Assembly: GCA_030840805.1 (NCBI GenBank)
Contig: JAVEDU010000076.1
Coordinates: 1 to 64,000 of the forward strand
Direction of reading: 5' to 3'
Length of the DNA: 64,000 nt
From: Actinomycetota bacterium
Lineage (GTDB): Bacteria; Actinomycetota; Actinomycetes; Mycobacteriales; HKI-0501
Under the pieces are notes generated by a model. That model ran no database searches and had not been told where the DNA came from. It worked only from the letters and a program-made list of their open reading frames with translations. This document shows, piece by piece, positions 15,783 through 24,639 of the stretch. How positions within the stretch are numbered: the first letter of the stretch is position 1; each line of letters opens with the position of its first letter. A program made the translations under genes and the position numbers.

Positions 15783-17009
15783 GTGTCTGAGGTGTCCAGG
15801 GACGAGCACACGACCACGGTGACCCGCGCGCCGGCGCGGCGGCTGGTGACCTTCGGCGCCCTCGCCTTCGTGGGGGTGCTGCTCGTCGCCTTCGCGGCCC
15901 GCGGACCCTTCACGGCCGTCGGGCCGCTGCTCCCCCGCCTCCGCGCGGACTTCGGGCTGTCGACGACGGCCGCCGCGGTGCTGGCCGCCGCCCCGATCGT
16001 GTGCTTCGGGGTCCTGGCACCGTTCGTGCCGCGCCTCACCGACCGCGTGGGCCTCCACCGGGCCGTGCTCGTCGGTGTGGCGGTCCTCGGTGCCGGTGTC
16101 GTCCTCCGGGCCGCGGGTCTGCCCGGGCTCTTCCTCGGCAGCCTCGTGGTCGGCATGGGCATCACCGTCGTCAACGTCCTGCTGCCGGCCGTGACGAAGT
16201 CCGACTTCCCCGGCAGCCTGGCCGTCGTCACCGGCCTGACCACGACGGCCCTGACGGTCTCCGCGAGCCTCGGCGCGGGACTGGCACAGCCCCTCGTGAC
16301 CGTCGCCGGCGGGGCGACGGGAAGCCTGCTGCTGTGGGCACTGCCGATCCTCGCCGCGCTGCTCGCGTGGGCGCCGGTGGCCCGCCGGTCGCGGCCGGCC
16401 GTCGTGTCGGCGGCGCAGCCCGCGCTGCGGTCGATGCTCCGGGACCGGGTCGCGCTGGCCGTGACGCTGTTCTTCGGGCTCCAGACGCTCACGTTCTACA
16501 CGATGATCACGTGGCTGCCCACGATCCTCCACGACGACGCCGGACTGTCGCTCTCCTCGGCCGGAGCGCTGGTCGCGGTCGCCACCGCGTTCGGTGGCCC
16601 GACGTCGTTCCTGGTGCCGTGGCTGGCCGGTCGGACCGCGTCGCAGGGCCTCTGGGTGGTCGCCGTGACGGTCCCGATGGCGGTGGCCCTGGTCGGTCTG
16701 ACCGTCGCGCCGGCGGCGTCCCCGGTGCTCTGGACGATGCTGTGGGGCATCGGGAACGGGGCGTCCTTCCCACTGGCGATGATCCTGGTGCTGCTCCGCA
16801 CCCGCGACAGCGCACAGACCGCCCGGCTGTCCGCCACCGCCCAGTGCCTGGGCTACCTGCTCGCCGCGTCGGGACCGCTGGCGGCCGGGGCGCTGTTCGA
16901 CGTGACCTCCTCGTGGACCCCCGGCATGGCGGCGCTGGTGGGCCTCCTCGTGTTCCAGCTCATGGCCGGGTGGGCGGCGGCACGGCCTCGGTTCGTCGGC
17001 GCCGCCTGA
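15783..17009 (+). CDS. MFS transporter, CynX/NimT family
   Basis: This protein of about 408 residues has twelve hydrophobic segments and the sequence character of the CynX/NimT group of major facilitator transporters, which move cyanate, nitroimidazoles and other small organic anions. The start is uncertain: GTG codons at 15783, 15792 and 15819 are all in frame, and none has a clear ribosome site. The first directly abuts operator copy D, so a leaderless or near-leaderless message is possible. Its position at the edge of the catabolic cluster and its shared operator suggest uptake of the pathway's growth substrate. Confidence 0.85.
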   Translation: MSEVSRDEHTTTVTRAPARRLVTFGALAFVGVLLVAFAARGPFTAVGPLLPRLRADFGLSTTAAAVLAAAPIVCFGVLAPFVPRLTDRVGLHRAVLVGVAVLGAGVVLRAAGLPGLFLGSLVVGMGITVVNVLLPAVTKSDFPGSLAVVTGLTTTALTVSASLGAGLAQPLVTVAGGATGSLLLWALPILAALLAWAPVARRSRPAVVSAAQPALRSMLRDRVALAVTLFFGLQTLTFYTMITWLPTILHDDAGLSLSSAGALVAVATAFGGPTSFLVPWLAGRTASQGLWVVAVTVPMAVALVGLTVAPAASPVLWTMLWGIGNGASFPLAMILVLLRTRDSAQTARLSATAQCLGYLLAASGPLAAGALFDVTSSWTPGMAALVGLLVFQLMAGWAAARPRFVGAA

Positions 17010-17115
17010 CCCGTCCTCCGGGCACCGGAGTCGACTCCGCACGGTCGCGCGTGCATGCCACGGATCGGCAGGGGTACGGCAGGCGCACGACCGAACCTCA
17101 GCGCAGGAGCCGACC

Positions 17116-18258
17116 ATGAAGGCCGTCGTCTACCAGGGCCCGTTCACCGTCTCGGTCGCGGAGGTCCCCGACCCGACGATCGAGGCACCGACCGACGCGA
17201 TCGTGCGCATCACCACCACGAACATCTGCGGCTCCGACCTGCACATGTACGAGGGCCGGACCACGGTCGAGAAGGGCAAGATCCTCGGCCACGAGAACAT
17301 GGGCACCGTCGAGGAGGTCGGCGGCGCCGTGAACCGGGTGAGAGTCGGCGACCGGGTGTCGGTGCCGTTCAACGTCGCCTGCGGCACCTGCCGCAACTGC
17401 GTCGAGGGATGGACCGGGTTCTGCCTGCGCACCAACCCCACCGAGGGAATGGACGGGGCGGCGTACGGCTACGCCGGGATGGGGCCGTACGACGGCGGGC
17501 AGGCCGAGTTCCTGCGCGTGCCGTACGCCGACTTCCAGCTCCTCGAACTGCCGGCCGGTACCGAGCACGAGAACGACTTCACCATGCTCTCCGACATCTT
17601 CCCCACCGGCTGGCACGGCACCGAGCTCGCCGGGATGCGTTCCGGCGACCGCGTCGTGGTCTTCGGCGCCGGGCCGGTGGGCCTGCTCGCGGCGCACAGC
17701 GCGATGATCCGCGGTGCGTCCCAGGTGTTCGTCGTGGACAACAAGCCCGACCGGCTCGCGCTGGCCGAGAAGATCGGCGCGACGCCCGTCGACTTCGGCC
17801 GGGCCGACCCGGTCGAACAGATCCTCGACGCCACCGGTGGCCGCGGTGCGGACTCCGGCGTCGAGGCCGTCGGCTACCAGGCCCACGACGCGTCGGGCGA
17901 GGAACATCCCGAGCTCGTCCTCGACAACCTCGTCGACTCGGTGCGGACCACCGGTGGGATCGGCGTCGTCGGCGTCTACGTGCCGCAGGACCCCGGCGCG
18001 GCCGACGACCTCGCGAAGGAGGGCCGGATCGGCTGGCGGTACGGCCAGTTCTTCACCAAGGGCCAGCGGATGGGAACCGGCCAGTGCCCCGTCATGCGGT
18101 ACAACCGGCGCCTGCGCGACCTCATCGTCGCCGGCCGGGCGACGCCGTCGTTCCTCGTCTCGCACGAGCTGCCGCTGGAGGCGGCCCCCGACGGATACGA
18201 GCACTTCGACAAGCGCGACGACGGCTGGACCAAGGTGCTCCTCCACCCGGGCTCGTGA
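17116..18258 (+). CDS. Zinc-dependent MDR dehydrogenase, formaldehyde dehydrogenase-like
   Basis: This 380-residue medium-chain dehydrogenase resembles the glutathione-independent formaldehyde dehydrogenase group. It has catalytic zinc residues in ICGSDLHMY and GHENMG, the structural zinc cysteines in CGTCRNC plus a further Cys, the family block YGYAGMGPYDGG and the nucleotide motif VFGAGPVGLLAA near 176-187. The start ATG at 17116 follows AGGAG. It is expressed alone, with a terminator hairpin overlapping its stop. A paralogue lies at 57146-58318. The true substrate may be another aldehyde or alcohol. Confidence 0.87.
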   Translation: MKAVVYQGPFTVSVAEVPDPTIEAPTDAIVRITTTNICGSDLHMYEGRTTVEKGKILGHENMGTVEEVGGAVNRVRVGDRVSVPFNVACGTCRNCVEGWTGFCLRTNPTEGMDGAAYGYAGMGPYDGGQAEFLRVPYADFQLLELPAGTEHENDFTMLSDIFPTGWHGTELAGMRSGDRVVVFGAGPVGLLAAHSAMIRGASQVFVVDNKPDRLALAEKIGATPVDFGRADPVEQILDATGGRGADSGVEAVGYQAHDASGEEHPELVLDNLVDSVRTTGGIGVVGVYVPQDPGAADDLAKEGRIGWRYGQFFTKGQRMGTGQCPVMRYNRRLRDLIVAGRATPSFLVSHELPLEAAPDGYEHFDKRDDGWTKVLLHPGS

Positions 18259-18268
18259 GCCCGGGTGG
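18243..18268 (+). terminator. Hairpin overlapping the MDR gene stop
   Basis: CCACCCGGGCT pairs with AGCCCGGGTGG around a four-base loop and includes the stop codon. It lies between this gene and the convergent PucR-type gene and may stop transcription from either side. Confidence 0.6.
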
Positions 18269-18292
18269 CGGCACCGCGGCCGACCGGTCGCG

Positions 18293-19537
18293 TCATCGGC
18301 CGCCGGGTGACATGTCGGCGGGCCGCCATCGGGTGAGCTCGAGCGCCAGCCACAGGTGGAGGAGGTCCGGGCCCAGCGGCTTCCCGTACTCCTCCAGCGC
18401 CTGGTTCACCCGGTACTGCACCGTGTTGCGATGCACCTGCAGCTCCTCGGCCGTGTCGGCATAGCTCCGGTTGTTCCGCAGGAAGGCCAGCAGGGTCGCC
18501 CGCAGCCACTCCCCTCGCGTACCGCCGCCCGCCAGCCGACCCAACGTGCGCGTGACGAAGTCGGCGAGTTCGGTCTGGTCGTCCGCCAGCAGGGCCACCG
18601 GCGCCACCTCGGCGAACTCGAGCGCCAGCGGCGCCGAGGGCCCGGCCGACACCGAGAGCTTCTTGGCTCGCGACGCCCCCCGCATCGTCCGCCGGAAGCC
18701 GTCGAGACCGGGCTGCGCGTGGCCGAGCGCGACCCGGACGGGCAGCTCCGCCGCCCGCAGCTCCTCCCGGATCAGCGCGGTGTCGGTCCGGTGATCCGCC
18801 GGCACGGGGAACCACACCTGCATGTCCCGCTCGTCGGTGGGAACCGCGAGCGGGCGGCCACGAGCCCCGAGCGTCTTCTGCAGCCGGGAGATCGTCGCGG
18901 TGAACAGGTTCGCCATGTCGCTGCTGTCGACCGACTGGTCGATCCAGGCCTCGACTCCGAGGTGTGTGACGCCGATCCGGTAGTCCAGCGCGGCCTCGGC
19001 CCGGGGAACGTCCGGACTGGGAGCGGTGAGCAGCTGCGTCACCCAGTGGCGTCGCATGACCCCGCGGTCCTGGATCCACCGTTCCCGTTCGATCTCGTAC
19101 GCCAGCGTGACCTGTTCGCTGAGGCGATCCACATAGGTCGCGGTGATGTTCACCAGGTCGATCATGGTCTGCGACGTGTCGTCGCGGCCGAGGCGGACGG
19201 CCGCCTCCAGGCAGAGGTTCACGAACCGCGCCTGTCCGAGGCGGTACGCCCGCAGCAGCGCGACGAGCGGCACGTCGCGCTGCGCCAACCGGCGGGCGTA
19301 CGACATGGCCGACAGCGGCGCGTCCACCGTGCTCGGATCGATCTTGTTGCTGAGGACGTTCAGCGCGGCGACGATGTTCTCGGAGATGCTCGCCTCCAGC
19401 AGGCCGCTGAGGCGTTCGTCGTGCTCGAGCGCGTTGATCTCGGCCTTGGTCGCCGCGACGAGGTCGGCGATGAACTGGTCGCGGGCAGGCAGCACGGCCT
19501 GTGAGACCAGGATGACCGCGTCCGTGGTGTCGATCAT
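18293..19537 (-). CDS. PucR/CdaR-type transcriptional regulator
   Basis: This 414-residue protein ends in the PucR-family helix-turn-helix (about 345-405; the segment YADTAEELQVHRNTVQYRV is typical). The N-terminal two thirds is helical and resembles the RsbRD-like or GGDEF-like sensing regions common in actinobacterial PucR proteins. The ATG at 19537 was chosen over an upstream in-frame start because it begins the conserved MIDTTDA region behind GGGACG. It is 28 bases downstream of the FAD oxidoreductase stop on the same strand, so it may be the last gene of that operon and control it. The effector is unknown. Confidence 0.85.
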   Translation of the reverse strand: MIDTTDAVILVSQAVLPARDQFIADLVAATKAEINALEHDERLSGLLEASISENIVAALNVLSNKIDPSTVDAPLSAMSYARRLAQRDVPLVALLRAYRLGQARFVNLCLEAAVRLGRDDTSQTMIDLVNITATYVDRLSEQVTLAYEIERERWIQDRGVMRRHWVTQLLTAPSPDVPRAEAALDYRIGVTHLGVEAWIDQSVDSSDMANLFTATISRLQKTLGARGRPLAVPTDERDMQVWFPVPADHRTDTALIREELRAAELPVRVALGHAQPGLDGFRRTMRGASRAKKLSVSAGPSAPLALEFAEVAPVALLADDQTELADFVTRTLGRLAGGGTRGEWLRATLLAFLRNNRSYADTAEELQVHRNTVQYRVNQALEEYGKPLGPDLLHLWLALELTRWRPADMSPGGR

Positions 19538-19565
19538 GTCGTCCCGTCGCCCTGTCGTGAGTGCG

Positions 19566-20978
19566 CTACGACGCAAGGGACTTCAACGCGCTGGACGCCG
19601 CGTTGAACCCGCACATCCCGTGCACCCCGGCGCCCGGAGGTGTCGCCGCCGAGCAGATGAAGACACCGGGGATGCCGGTGCTGTACGGGTCCAGGGCGAC
19701 CCGCGGGCGGATGGCGACCTGGAGCGCGGTGTTGGCGCCCGTGATGATGTCGCCGCCGACGTAGTTGGGGTTGTAGGCGGCCATCGCGGTCGTGCTGCGC
19801 ACGCTCATGTCGACGATCCGCTCCCGCACGCCCGGCGCGAACCTCTCGATCTGCGCGAGGATGGCCTCGGTGGCGTCGCCCGGGTAGCCGTGCGGGACGT
19901 GAGCGTACGTCCAGACCGGGTGGACATTGCCCGACGACCGGGTCGGATCCGCGAGGTACTGCTGTCCCACCAGGACGAAGGGGCGCTCGGGCATACGACC
20001 GCGGAAGATGTCCCGCTCCGCCAGAGCGACCTCCTCGAACGTCCCACCGACGTGGACGGTCCCGGCCTGCCGGCAGGCGTCGTTCGTCCAGGGGATGCCG
20101 CCCTCGACGGCCAGGTCCACCTTGAACGCGCCGGGGCCGTGCTGGAAGCGTCCGTAGGCCGCGCGCACCCGCCGGGGCAGGCGATCTCCCGCCACCGCGA
20201 CGACGCCGGACGGGGCAAGGTCCAGCATGACGACGTCTGCCGGCGGAAGCTCGTCGAGCGACCGCACCCTCACCCCGGTCTCGATGGTCCCGCCCCAGTC
20301 GGTGAGCATCTTCGCCATGGCGTCGGTGATGGCGCGAGACCCCCCTTCCGCCACCGGCCAGCCGAACCGGTGCCCCGCAGCGATGAGCATCAGGCCGACC
20401 GCGGCGCTCGTCGGGCGCTCCAGTGGGTGGAAGGCGTGCGCCGCCACCCCGGCGAAGAGCGCCCGGGCCTCGTCGGAGCCGAAGCGGCGGGCCACCACGC
20501 CGGCCGGCAGCAGCGCCTGCAGCCCGAACCGCGCCAGCCGGAACGGGTGCTTCGGCACGTGGACGACCGGCCTCATCAGGTCCTGCGTCAACGCGTCGAA
20601 ACCCGCCGTCAGCGGCCCGAACAGCCGTGTCCACGCCCGCCCGTCCGCCCCGAGGCCCGCCGCCGTGCGCGCGAGCGACCGGACCATCACCCCGGCCGTA
20701 CCGCCGTCGAGCGGGTGGGCGAGGTCGACCTCCGGCCATCTCCAGCGCAGGCCGTACCGCTCCAGGTCGACGGTCTGCAGGAACGGCGAACCGAGACCCA
20801 TCGGATGCACGGCCGAGCAGTGGTCGTGCAGCAGGCCGGGGGTCAGTTCGCTGGTACGGGTCCCGCCCCCGATCTCGTCCGCCGCCTCGAGCACCGTCAC
20901 CTCGACGCCCTGGCGGGCCAGGGTGAGGGCGGCCGCCAGCCCGTTCGGGCCGGCGCCCACCACCACGGCGTTGCTCAT
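19566..20978 (-). CDS. FAD-dependent oxidoreductase (phytoene desaturase/PYROXD2-like)
   Basis: This 470-residue flavoprotein has an N-terminal dinucleotide-binding motif VGAGPNGLAAA (7-17) followed by the acidic end of strand two (VLEAADEIGGGTRT), and a C-terminal FAD block ending in GAGVHGMCGFNAA. This is the layout of the phytoene-desaturase-related amine-oxidoreductase group. Its reaction is unknown. The ATG overlaps the DUF3556 stop (ATGA), so the two are co-translated. With the acyl-CoA ligase upstream, desaturation or oxidation of a lipid-like or acyl substrate is possible but unproven. Confidence 0.85.
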   Translation of the reverse strand: MSNAVVVGAGPNGLAAALTLARQGVEVTVLEAADEIGGGTRTSELTPGLLHDHCSAVHPMGLGSPFLQTVDLERYGLRWRWPEVDLAHPLDGGTAGVMVRSLARTAAGLGADGRAWTRLFGPLTAGFDALTQDLMRPVVHVPKHPFRLARFGLQALLPAGVVARRFGSDEARALFAGVAAHAFHPLERPTSAAVGLMLIAAGHRFGWPVAEGGSRAITDAMAKMLTDWGGTIETGVRVRSLDELPPADVVMLDLAPSGVVAVAGDRLPRRVRAAYGRFQHGPGAFKVDLAVEGGIPWTNDACRQAGTVHVGGTFEEVALAERDIFRGRMPERPFVLVGQQYLADPTRSSGNVHPVWTYAHVPHGYPGDATEAILAQIERFAPGVRERIVDMSVRSTTAMAAYNPNYVGGDIITGANTALQVAIRPRVALDPYSTGIPGVFICSAATPPGAGVHGMCGFNAASSALKSLAS

Positions 20979-22726
20979 ACCTCCGCGACACCCTTCGTCG
21001 TTGTCGCTCGCGAGACGACGTCGACCGGGATCTCACCGGCCCAGGCCTGGCGACTGAGCATGTCCGTGACCGAGACGTAGCCCCGCTCGAACTCCCCCGT
21101 CACCGCGTCGACCAGACGGTACTCCTGGCGCTGGCGGTGCATCGGCTGTGACTCGAGCATGATGACCCGCACCTCCCCCTCGGTGAAGTGGCAGCGCTCC
21201 TGGAGGGCCGCGAGCAGTTGCTCGTTGTGCAGGTGCCCCTCGCCGAAGTTCCAGCCGATGGTCGGGCCCGCGACGAACTCTCCGTCGATCGGGATGTGCG
21301 TCGTCTCGTGGTCCCGCCCGGCCGCCCGTGGGATCAGCCCGAACAGCGCGCGCCCGTGGGTGTGCATGGCCCGGAACGCATAGCCCTTGTGCGCCAGGAG
21401 ATCGGCGACCTGATCGCCGTACAGCGTCGCCAGCTGCGACCGGGCGAGTCCGGGGAAGCCGACGATCCCGGAGTCGAGCTTGGCGATCGCACTCGGGGTG
21501 AGGCACCACATCGAGGTCGCCCAGTTACCGGCGTAGTACCGCATGGAGAGCAGGAACGAGAACACCCGGGGGAAGAAGTTCCCGAGGAGGACCAGCGCGA
21601 CGACCGCCGCCATGAGCAGCGCGACGGGCAGCGGGTTGGCCAGGTCACCGACGCCGTACTGCGCATTGTGGACGAACAGCAGCAGGATCCCGAAGCACAT
21701 GAAGACGTTCCACTCGAGCGGGACGCCCATCGGCAGCGCGGACAGGATGTGCAGGTGGAAGACGATCATGATCGTCGCGGCCACCACGGTCGGCAGCCCG
21801 CCGCCGAACAGGAGCAGCGCGAGCGGGACGGTGAACTCCACGACGGTTCCCAGGTGGGCGAGGAACGTCGACACACCCGAGGGCCGGATGTCGTGCGGGG
21901 GGCTCTTGTGGAACAGCCGCTTGATCGCCTTCACCCGGATGATCGGGCTGTTCGACATCATCGTCGCGACGATGTGCGGGAAGTGGCGGTTCAGCTTCGA
22001 CGTCGCCGCGCCCCACCAGATCGCCAGCATGACCAGCTTGGCCGCGATGATCATGTCGACCGGCGGGAAGAAGAACACCAGCGCGAGGAGCCCGTAGACC
22101 TCCGAGCGGGCGGCCAGGAAGATCGTCTTGTCCCGCAGGCCCAGGAGCGCCAGGCCGATCAGCAGCGGCAGCAGGCGGGCGGGGTCGATCAGCCCGACCG
22201 AGCCGTCCAGCGGTCCGTTGTCCCGGCTGCCGGGCGACAGCAGCAGCCACAGGGCGGACCCGATGACCCCGGCGTACAGGAGGACGTCGACCGGCGTCCG
22301 GGTCGTCCCGCTGGTGCCCGGCACGCGGTCCGGCCACGGCGCCAGCCGGATCGTGCCCGGCCGCAGCCAGTACAGGAAGCCGCCGATCGGGGGCAGGAAG
22401 CGCAGCGTCAGCGGGCCGAAACCGCATCCGAAACCGAGCACCTCGAACAGCAGCGTCCAGATCACGACCTTCTGGAAGACCACGGGCTCGGTCCACCAGG
22501 AGGTGAACTCCGCGACCGTGCCGATGCCCGGCGTCGTCGCCGCGAAGAACAGGGCGCCGAGGACGTACAGCCCGATCTTCAGCACATAGACGAGATAGAC
22601 GCCCTCGGGCGGGCCGAAACCCCGCTCGGCCCAGTCCTGGACCATGGGCTTGAGCCGTTCCATCCGGGAGCGGGTGCGCCACTCCTCGTAGTCCAGGTCG
22701 GGGAGCGCTGGCTTGATGAATCCCAT
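20975..22726 (-). CDS. DUF3556 polytopic membrane protein
   Basis: This 583-residue protein opens with the DUF3556 signature (MGFIKPALPDLDYEEW, then WAERGFGPP) and has about ten membrane segments between residues 40 and 400, followed by a soluble C-terminal domain of about 180 residues. The family is known from mycobacteria and relatives and has no established function; the hydrophobic core recalls HTTM/gamma-carboxylase-like membrane proteins, which is only a suggestion. The ATG at 22726 follows GAGGAC and lies 18 bases after the acyl-CoA ligase stop. It is overlapped by the FAD oxidoreductase gene, implying a shared pathway at the membrane. Confidence 0.85.
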   Translation of the reverse strand: MGFIKPALPDLDYEEWRTRSRMERLKPMVQDWAERGFGPPEGVYLVYVLKIGLYVLGALFFAATTPGIGTVAEFTSWWTEPVVFQKVVIWTLLFEVLGFGCGFGPLTLRFLPPIGGFLYWLRPGTIRLAPWPDRVPGTSGTTRTPVDVLLYAGVIGSALWLLLSPGSRDNGPLDGSVGLIDPARLLPLLIGLALLGLRDKTIFLAARSEVYGLLALVFFFPPVDMIIAAKLVMLAIWWGAATSKLNRHFPHIVATMMSNSPIIRVKAIKRLFHKSPPHDIRPSGVSTFLAHLGTVVEFTVPLALLLFGGGLPTVVAATIMIVFHLHILSALPMGVPLEWNVFMCFGILLLFVHNAQYGVGDLANPLPVALLMAAVVALVLLGNFFPRVFSFLLSMRYYAGNWATSMWCLTPSAIAKLDSGIVGFPGLARSQLATLYGDQVADLLAHKGYAFRAMHTHGRALFGLIPRAAGRDHETTHIPIDGEFVAGPTIGWNFGEGHLHNEQLLAALQERCHFTEGEVRVIMLESQPMHRQRQEYRLVDAVTGEFERGYVSVTDMLSRQAWAGEIPVDVVSRATTTKGVAEV

Positions 22727-22744
22727 TGCAGGTCCTCGCAGTTC

Positions 22745-24202
22745 TCAGGCGTTGGTCAGGCCGGCGCGGAGGGTGGGCTTGTCGATCTTTCCGACGGCGT
22801 TCTTCGGAATCACGTCCAGCAGCGTCAGGCGCGTCGGCCACTTGTACTTCGACAGCCGCTCCTGGCAGTGCTCCCGCAGCGCCTCGGCGGTGGCGCCCGC
22901 GCCCGGCCGCAGCGTCACGAACGCGACCGGCACCTCGCCGAGGGTCGGGTGCGGCTCACCGACGACCGCGGCGTCGAGGACGTCGGGGTGCGCGTACAGG
23001 GCGTTCTCGATCTCCTTGGGGTAGATGTTCTCGCCGCCCCGGATGATCATGTCCTTCACGCGGTCCACGAGGACCAGGTAGCCGTCGGCGTCGATGCGTC
23101 CCACGTCCCCGGTGTGCAGCCAGCCGTCGACCACCGTCGCGGCGGTCTCCTCGGGCCGACCGAGGTAGCCCCGCATGACGTTGGGGCCGTGGATGAGCAC
23201 CTCGCCCGCCGAGCCGTCGGTGACGCGTCGCCCGTCCGGACCGAGGATCGCGATCTGCTGGCCCGGGAAGGGCAGCCCGACGGTGCCCGGCTTGCGGGTA
23301 CCGCGCAGCGGGTTGACGGTCGAGGCGCAGGTGCCCTCGGACAGGCCGTAGCCCTCGACCACCGGGATCCCGAACCGGCGCTCGAACCGGTCGATCAGTC
23401 CCGCCGGCATGGGGGCCGCACCGCAGATGGCCGCCCGTACCGAGGACGTGTCGGGCCGCAGATCCCCGGGCAGCGCGGACAGGAGGGCGTAGATCGTCGG
23501 CACGGCGGAGAAGTACGTCGGCCGGACGCGCTCGACGACGCCGAAGAAGGTGTCCGGTGCGAAGCGGCCGGCGATCGTGGTGCGGCCGCCGGCGAGCAGG
23601 GGGGTCAGGACGCTGACCACGATCCCGTTGACGTGGAACAGCGGCAGCACCAGCAGGCTGTGGTCGGCGGCGTCGACCTCGAGCGCGTCGATGCTCATCC
23701 GGCACATCGCGTCGAGGTTGGTGTGGTCGAGCATCACCCCCTTCGGCGTACCGGTCGTACCGCTCGTGTAGATCAGGAGCGCCAGGGCGGACGGATCGGT
23801 GACCGGCTCACCGGAGTCCGGCCGGGTCGTCTCGACCAGGTCCGCGACGCCGAGTGTCACCACATCGGGGTCGATGGCCGCGGCGCCGACGTCGACCAGG
23901 ACCTTTGCCCCCGAGTCGGCGAGCTGGTGCCCGGCCTCGGCGGCCGTCAGTGCCGGGTTGATCGGCGTGACCGCGGCCCCGAGTCGCCACGCGGCGAACA
24001 GCAGGACGACCAGCTCGACCCGGTTCGGGAGCATCACCGCAACGACATCGCCACGCCCGACGCCGTGCCGGCGAAGGACCGCGGCGGCCCCGCGGACCCG
24101 CTGGACGAACTCCGCGTTGGACAGCGAGATCGTGTCGTCCGCAATGCAGTGAGCATCCGGGCTTTGTCCCGCCCGCACATCAGGGAGCGTTGCGAATGGC
24201 AT
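22745..24202 (-). CDS. Acyl-CoA synthetase, AMP-forming (class I adenylate-forming)
   Basis: This 485-residue ligase activates a carboxylic acid with ATP and joins it to CoA or another thiol. The P-loop YTSGTTGTPKG is at 145-155, the adenine-binding block VEGYGLSEG lies mid-protein, the TGD motif is in WLHTGDVG, and the catalytic lysine is in NAVGKIDK near the end. It is somewhat short, consistent with a medium-chain or aromatic acid ligase, but specificity is not readable. ATG 24202 follows GAAGGAG. It is the first gene of the four-gene operon that includes DUF3556, the FAD enzyme and the PucR-type regulator, with an inverted repeat at 24308-24324 upstream. Confidence 0.9.
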   Translation of the reverse strand: MPFATLPDVRAGQSPDAHCIADDTISLSNAEFVQRVRGAAAVLRRHGVGRGDVVAVMLPNRVELVVLLFAAWRLGAAVTPINPALTAAEAGHQLADSGAKVLVDVGAAAIDPDVVTLGVADLVETTRPDSGEPVTDPSALALLIYTSGTTGTPKGVMLDHTNLDAMCRMSIDALEVDAADHSLLVLPLFHVNGIVVSVLTPLLAGGRTTIAGRFAPDTFFGVVERVRPTYFSAVPTIYALLSALPGDLRPDTSSVRAAICGAAPMPAGLIDRFERRFGIPVVEGYGLSEGTCASTVNPLRGTRKPGTVGLPFPGQQIAILGPDGRRVTDGSAGEVLIHGPNVMRGYLGRPEETAATVVDGWLHTGDVGRIDADGYLVLVDRVKDMIIRGGENIYPKEIENALYAHPDVLDAAVVGEPHPTLGEVPVAFVTLRPGAGATAEALREHCQERLSKYKWPTRLTLLDVIPKNAVGKIDKPTLRAGLTNA

Positions 24203-24307
24203 TGAGGTCTGACTCCTTCGAGGTTCCGTGCATCTCCTGTGCGCTGAACCCTAGGGAGTCGCTGTGACCTGGGCCATATTCCCCGGGCCTGAATTTCCCG
24301 ATGCCTG

Positions 24308-24324
24308 TTGTGCGTCCCGCACAA
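24308..24324. promoter_or_regulatory. Inverted repeat upstream of acyl-CoA ligase operon
   Basis: TTGTGCG and CGCACAA form a perfect 7-base inverted repeat around TCC, about 105 bases upstream of the ligase ATG. It is a candidate operator; the PucR-type protein at the end of the operon is a possible binder, which is inference. Confidence 0.45.
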
Positions 24325-24414
24325 GTCTGGCGCGACGGACCGCCGCCACCCGGAGGCCGTCCACGACATCATCTACCGGTACCCCACCGGACGGGTTGGG
24401 CCTAGGGTCGTGAC

Positions 24415-24615
24415 GTGGTGCTGACGCTGGTGCGGTTCGAGGGTGGCCCGATGGACGGCCGGACCCGCGAGTACGACGTCGAGGGCGAGGAGCTCTTCTT
24501 CGACGACCGGACCATGGGACCGGCAGCCTTCTACCGTCGGTCCGATCGCGTGGACCCCACGCCCGGCGGGGCGGCGGCCGTCTACGTCTACGTCGGCCCG
24601 TCGGTGATCCACTGA
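24415..24615 (+). CDS. Small conserved hypothetical protein (66 aa)
   Basis: A 66-residue soluble protein starting at GTG 24415, with the block VRFEGGPMDGRTREYDVEGE and a compact beta-rich C-terminus ending in VYVYVGPSVIH. Its character (EGGPxDGxxR followed by acidic residues) resembles short hypothetical proteins of Actinobacteria, but I know no function. It is transcribed alone between the ligase operon, which is divergent, and the cysteine-rich gene, which is convergent. No strong ribosome site is seen, and a leaderless start is possible. Confidence 0.55.
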   Translation: MVLTLVRFEGGPMDGRTREYDVEGEELFFDDRTMGPAAFYRRSDRVDPTPGGAAAVYVYVGPSVIH

Positions 24616-24639
24616 GCGTTCCCGGCCCGCGCCGGCGGG

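Noticed and set aside
14079-17009. Very long open frame extending upstream of the MFS transporter, and a 734-codon frame on the opposite strand
   Set aside because: The extensions have Arg/Gly/Pro-rich shadow composition and lie antisense to clear genes; only the MFS part and the maleate-isomerase-like part have real protein features.
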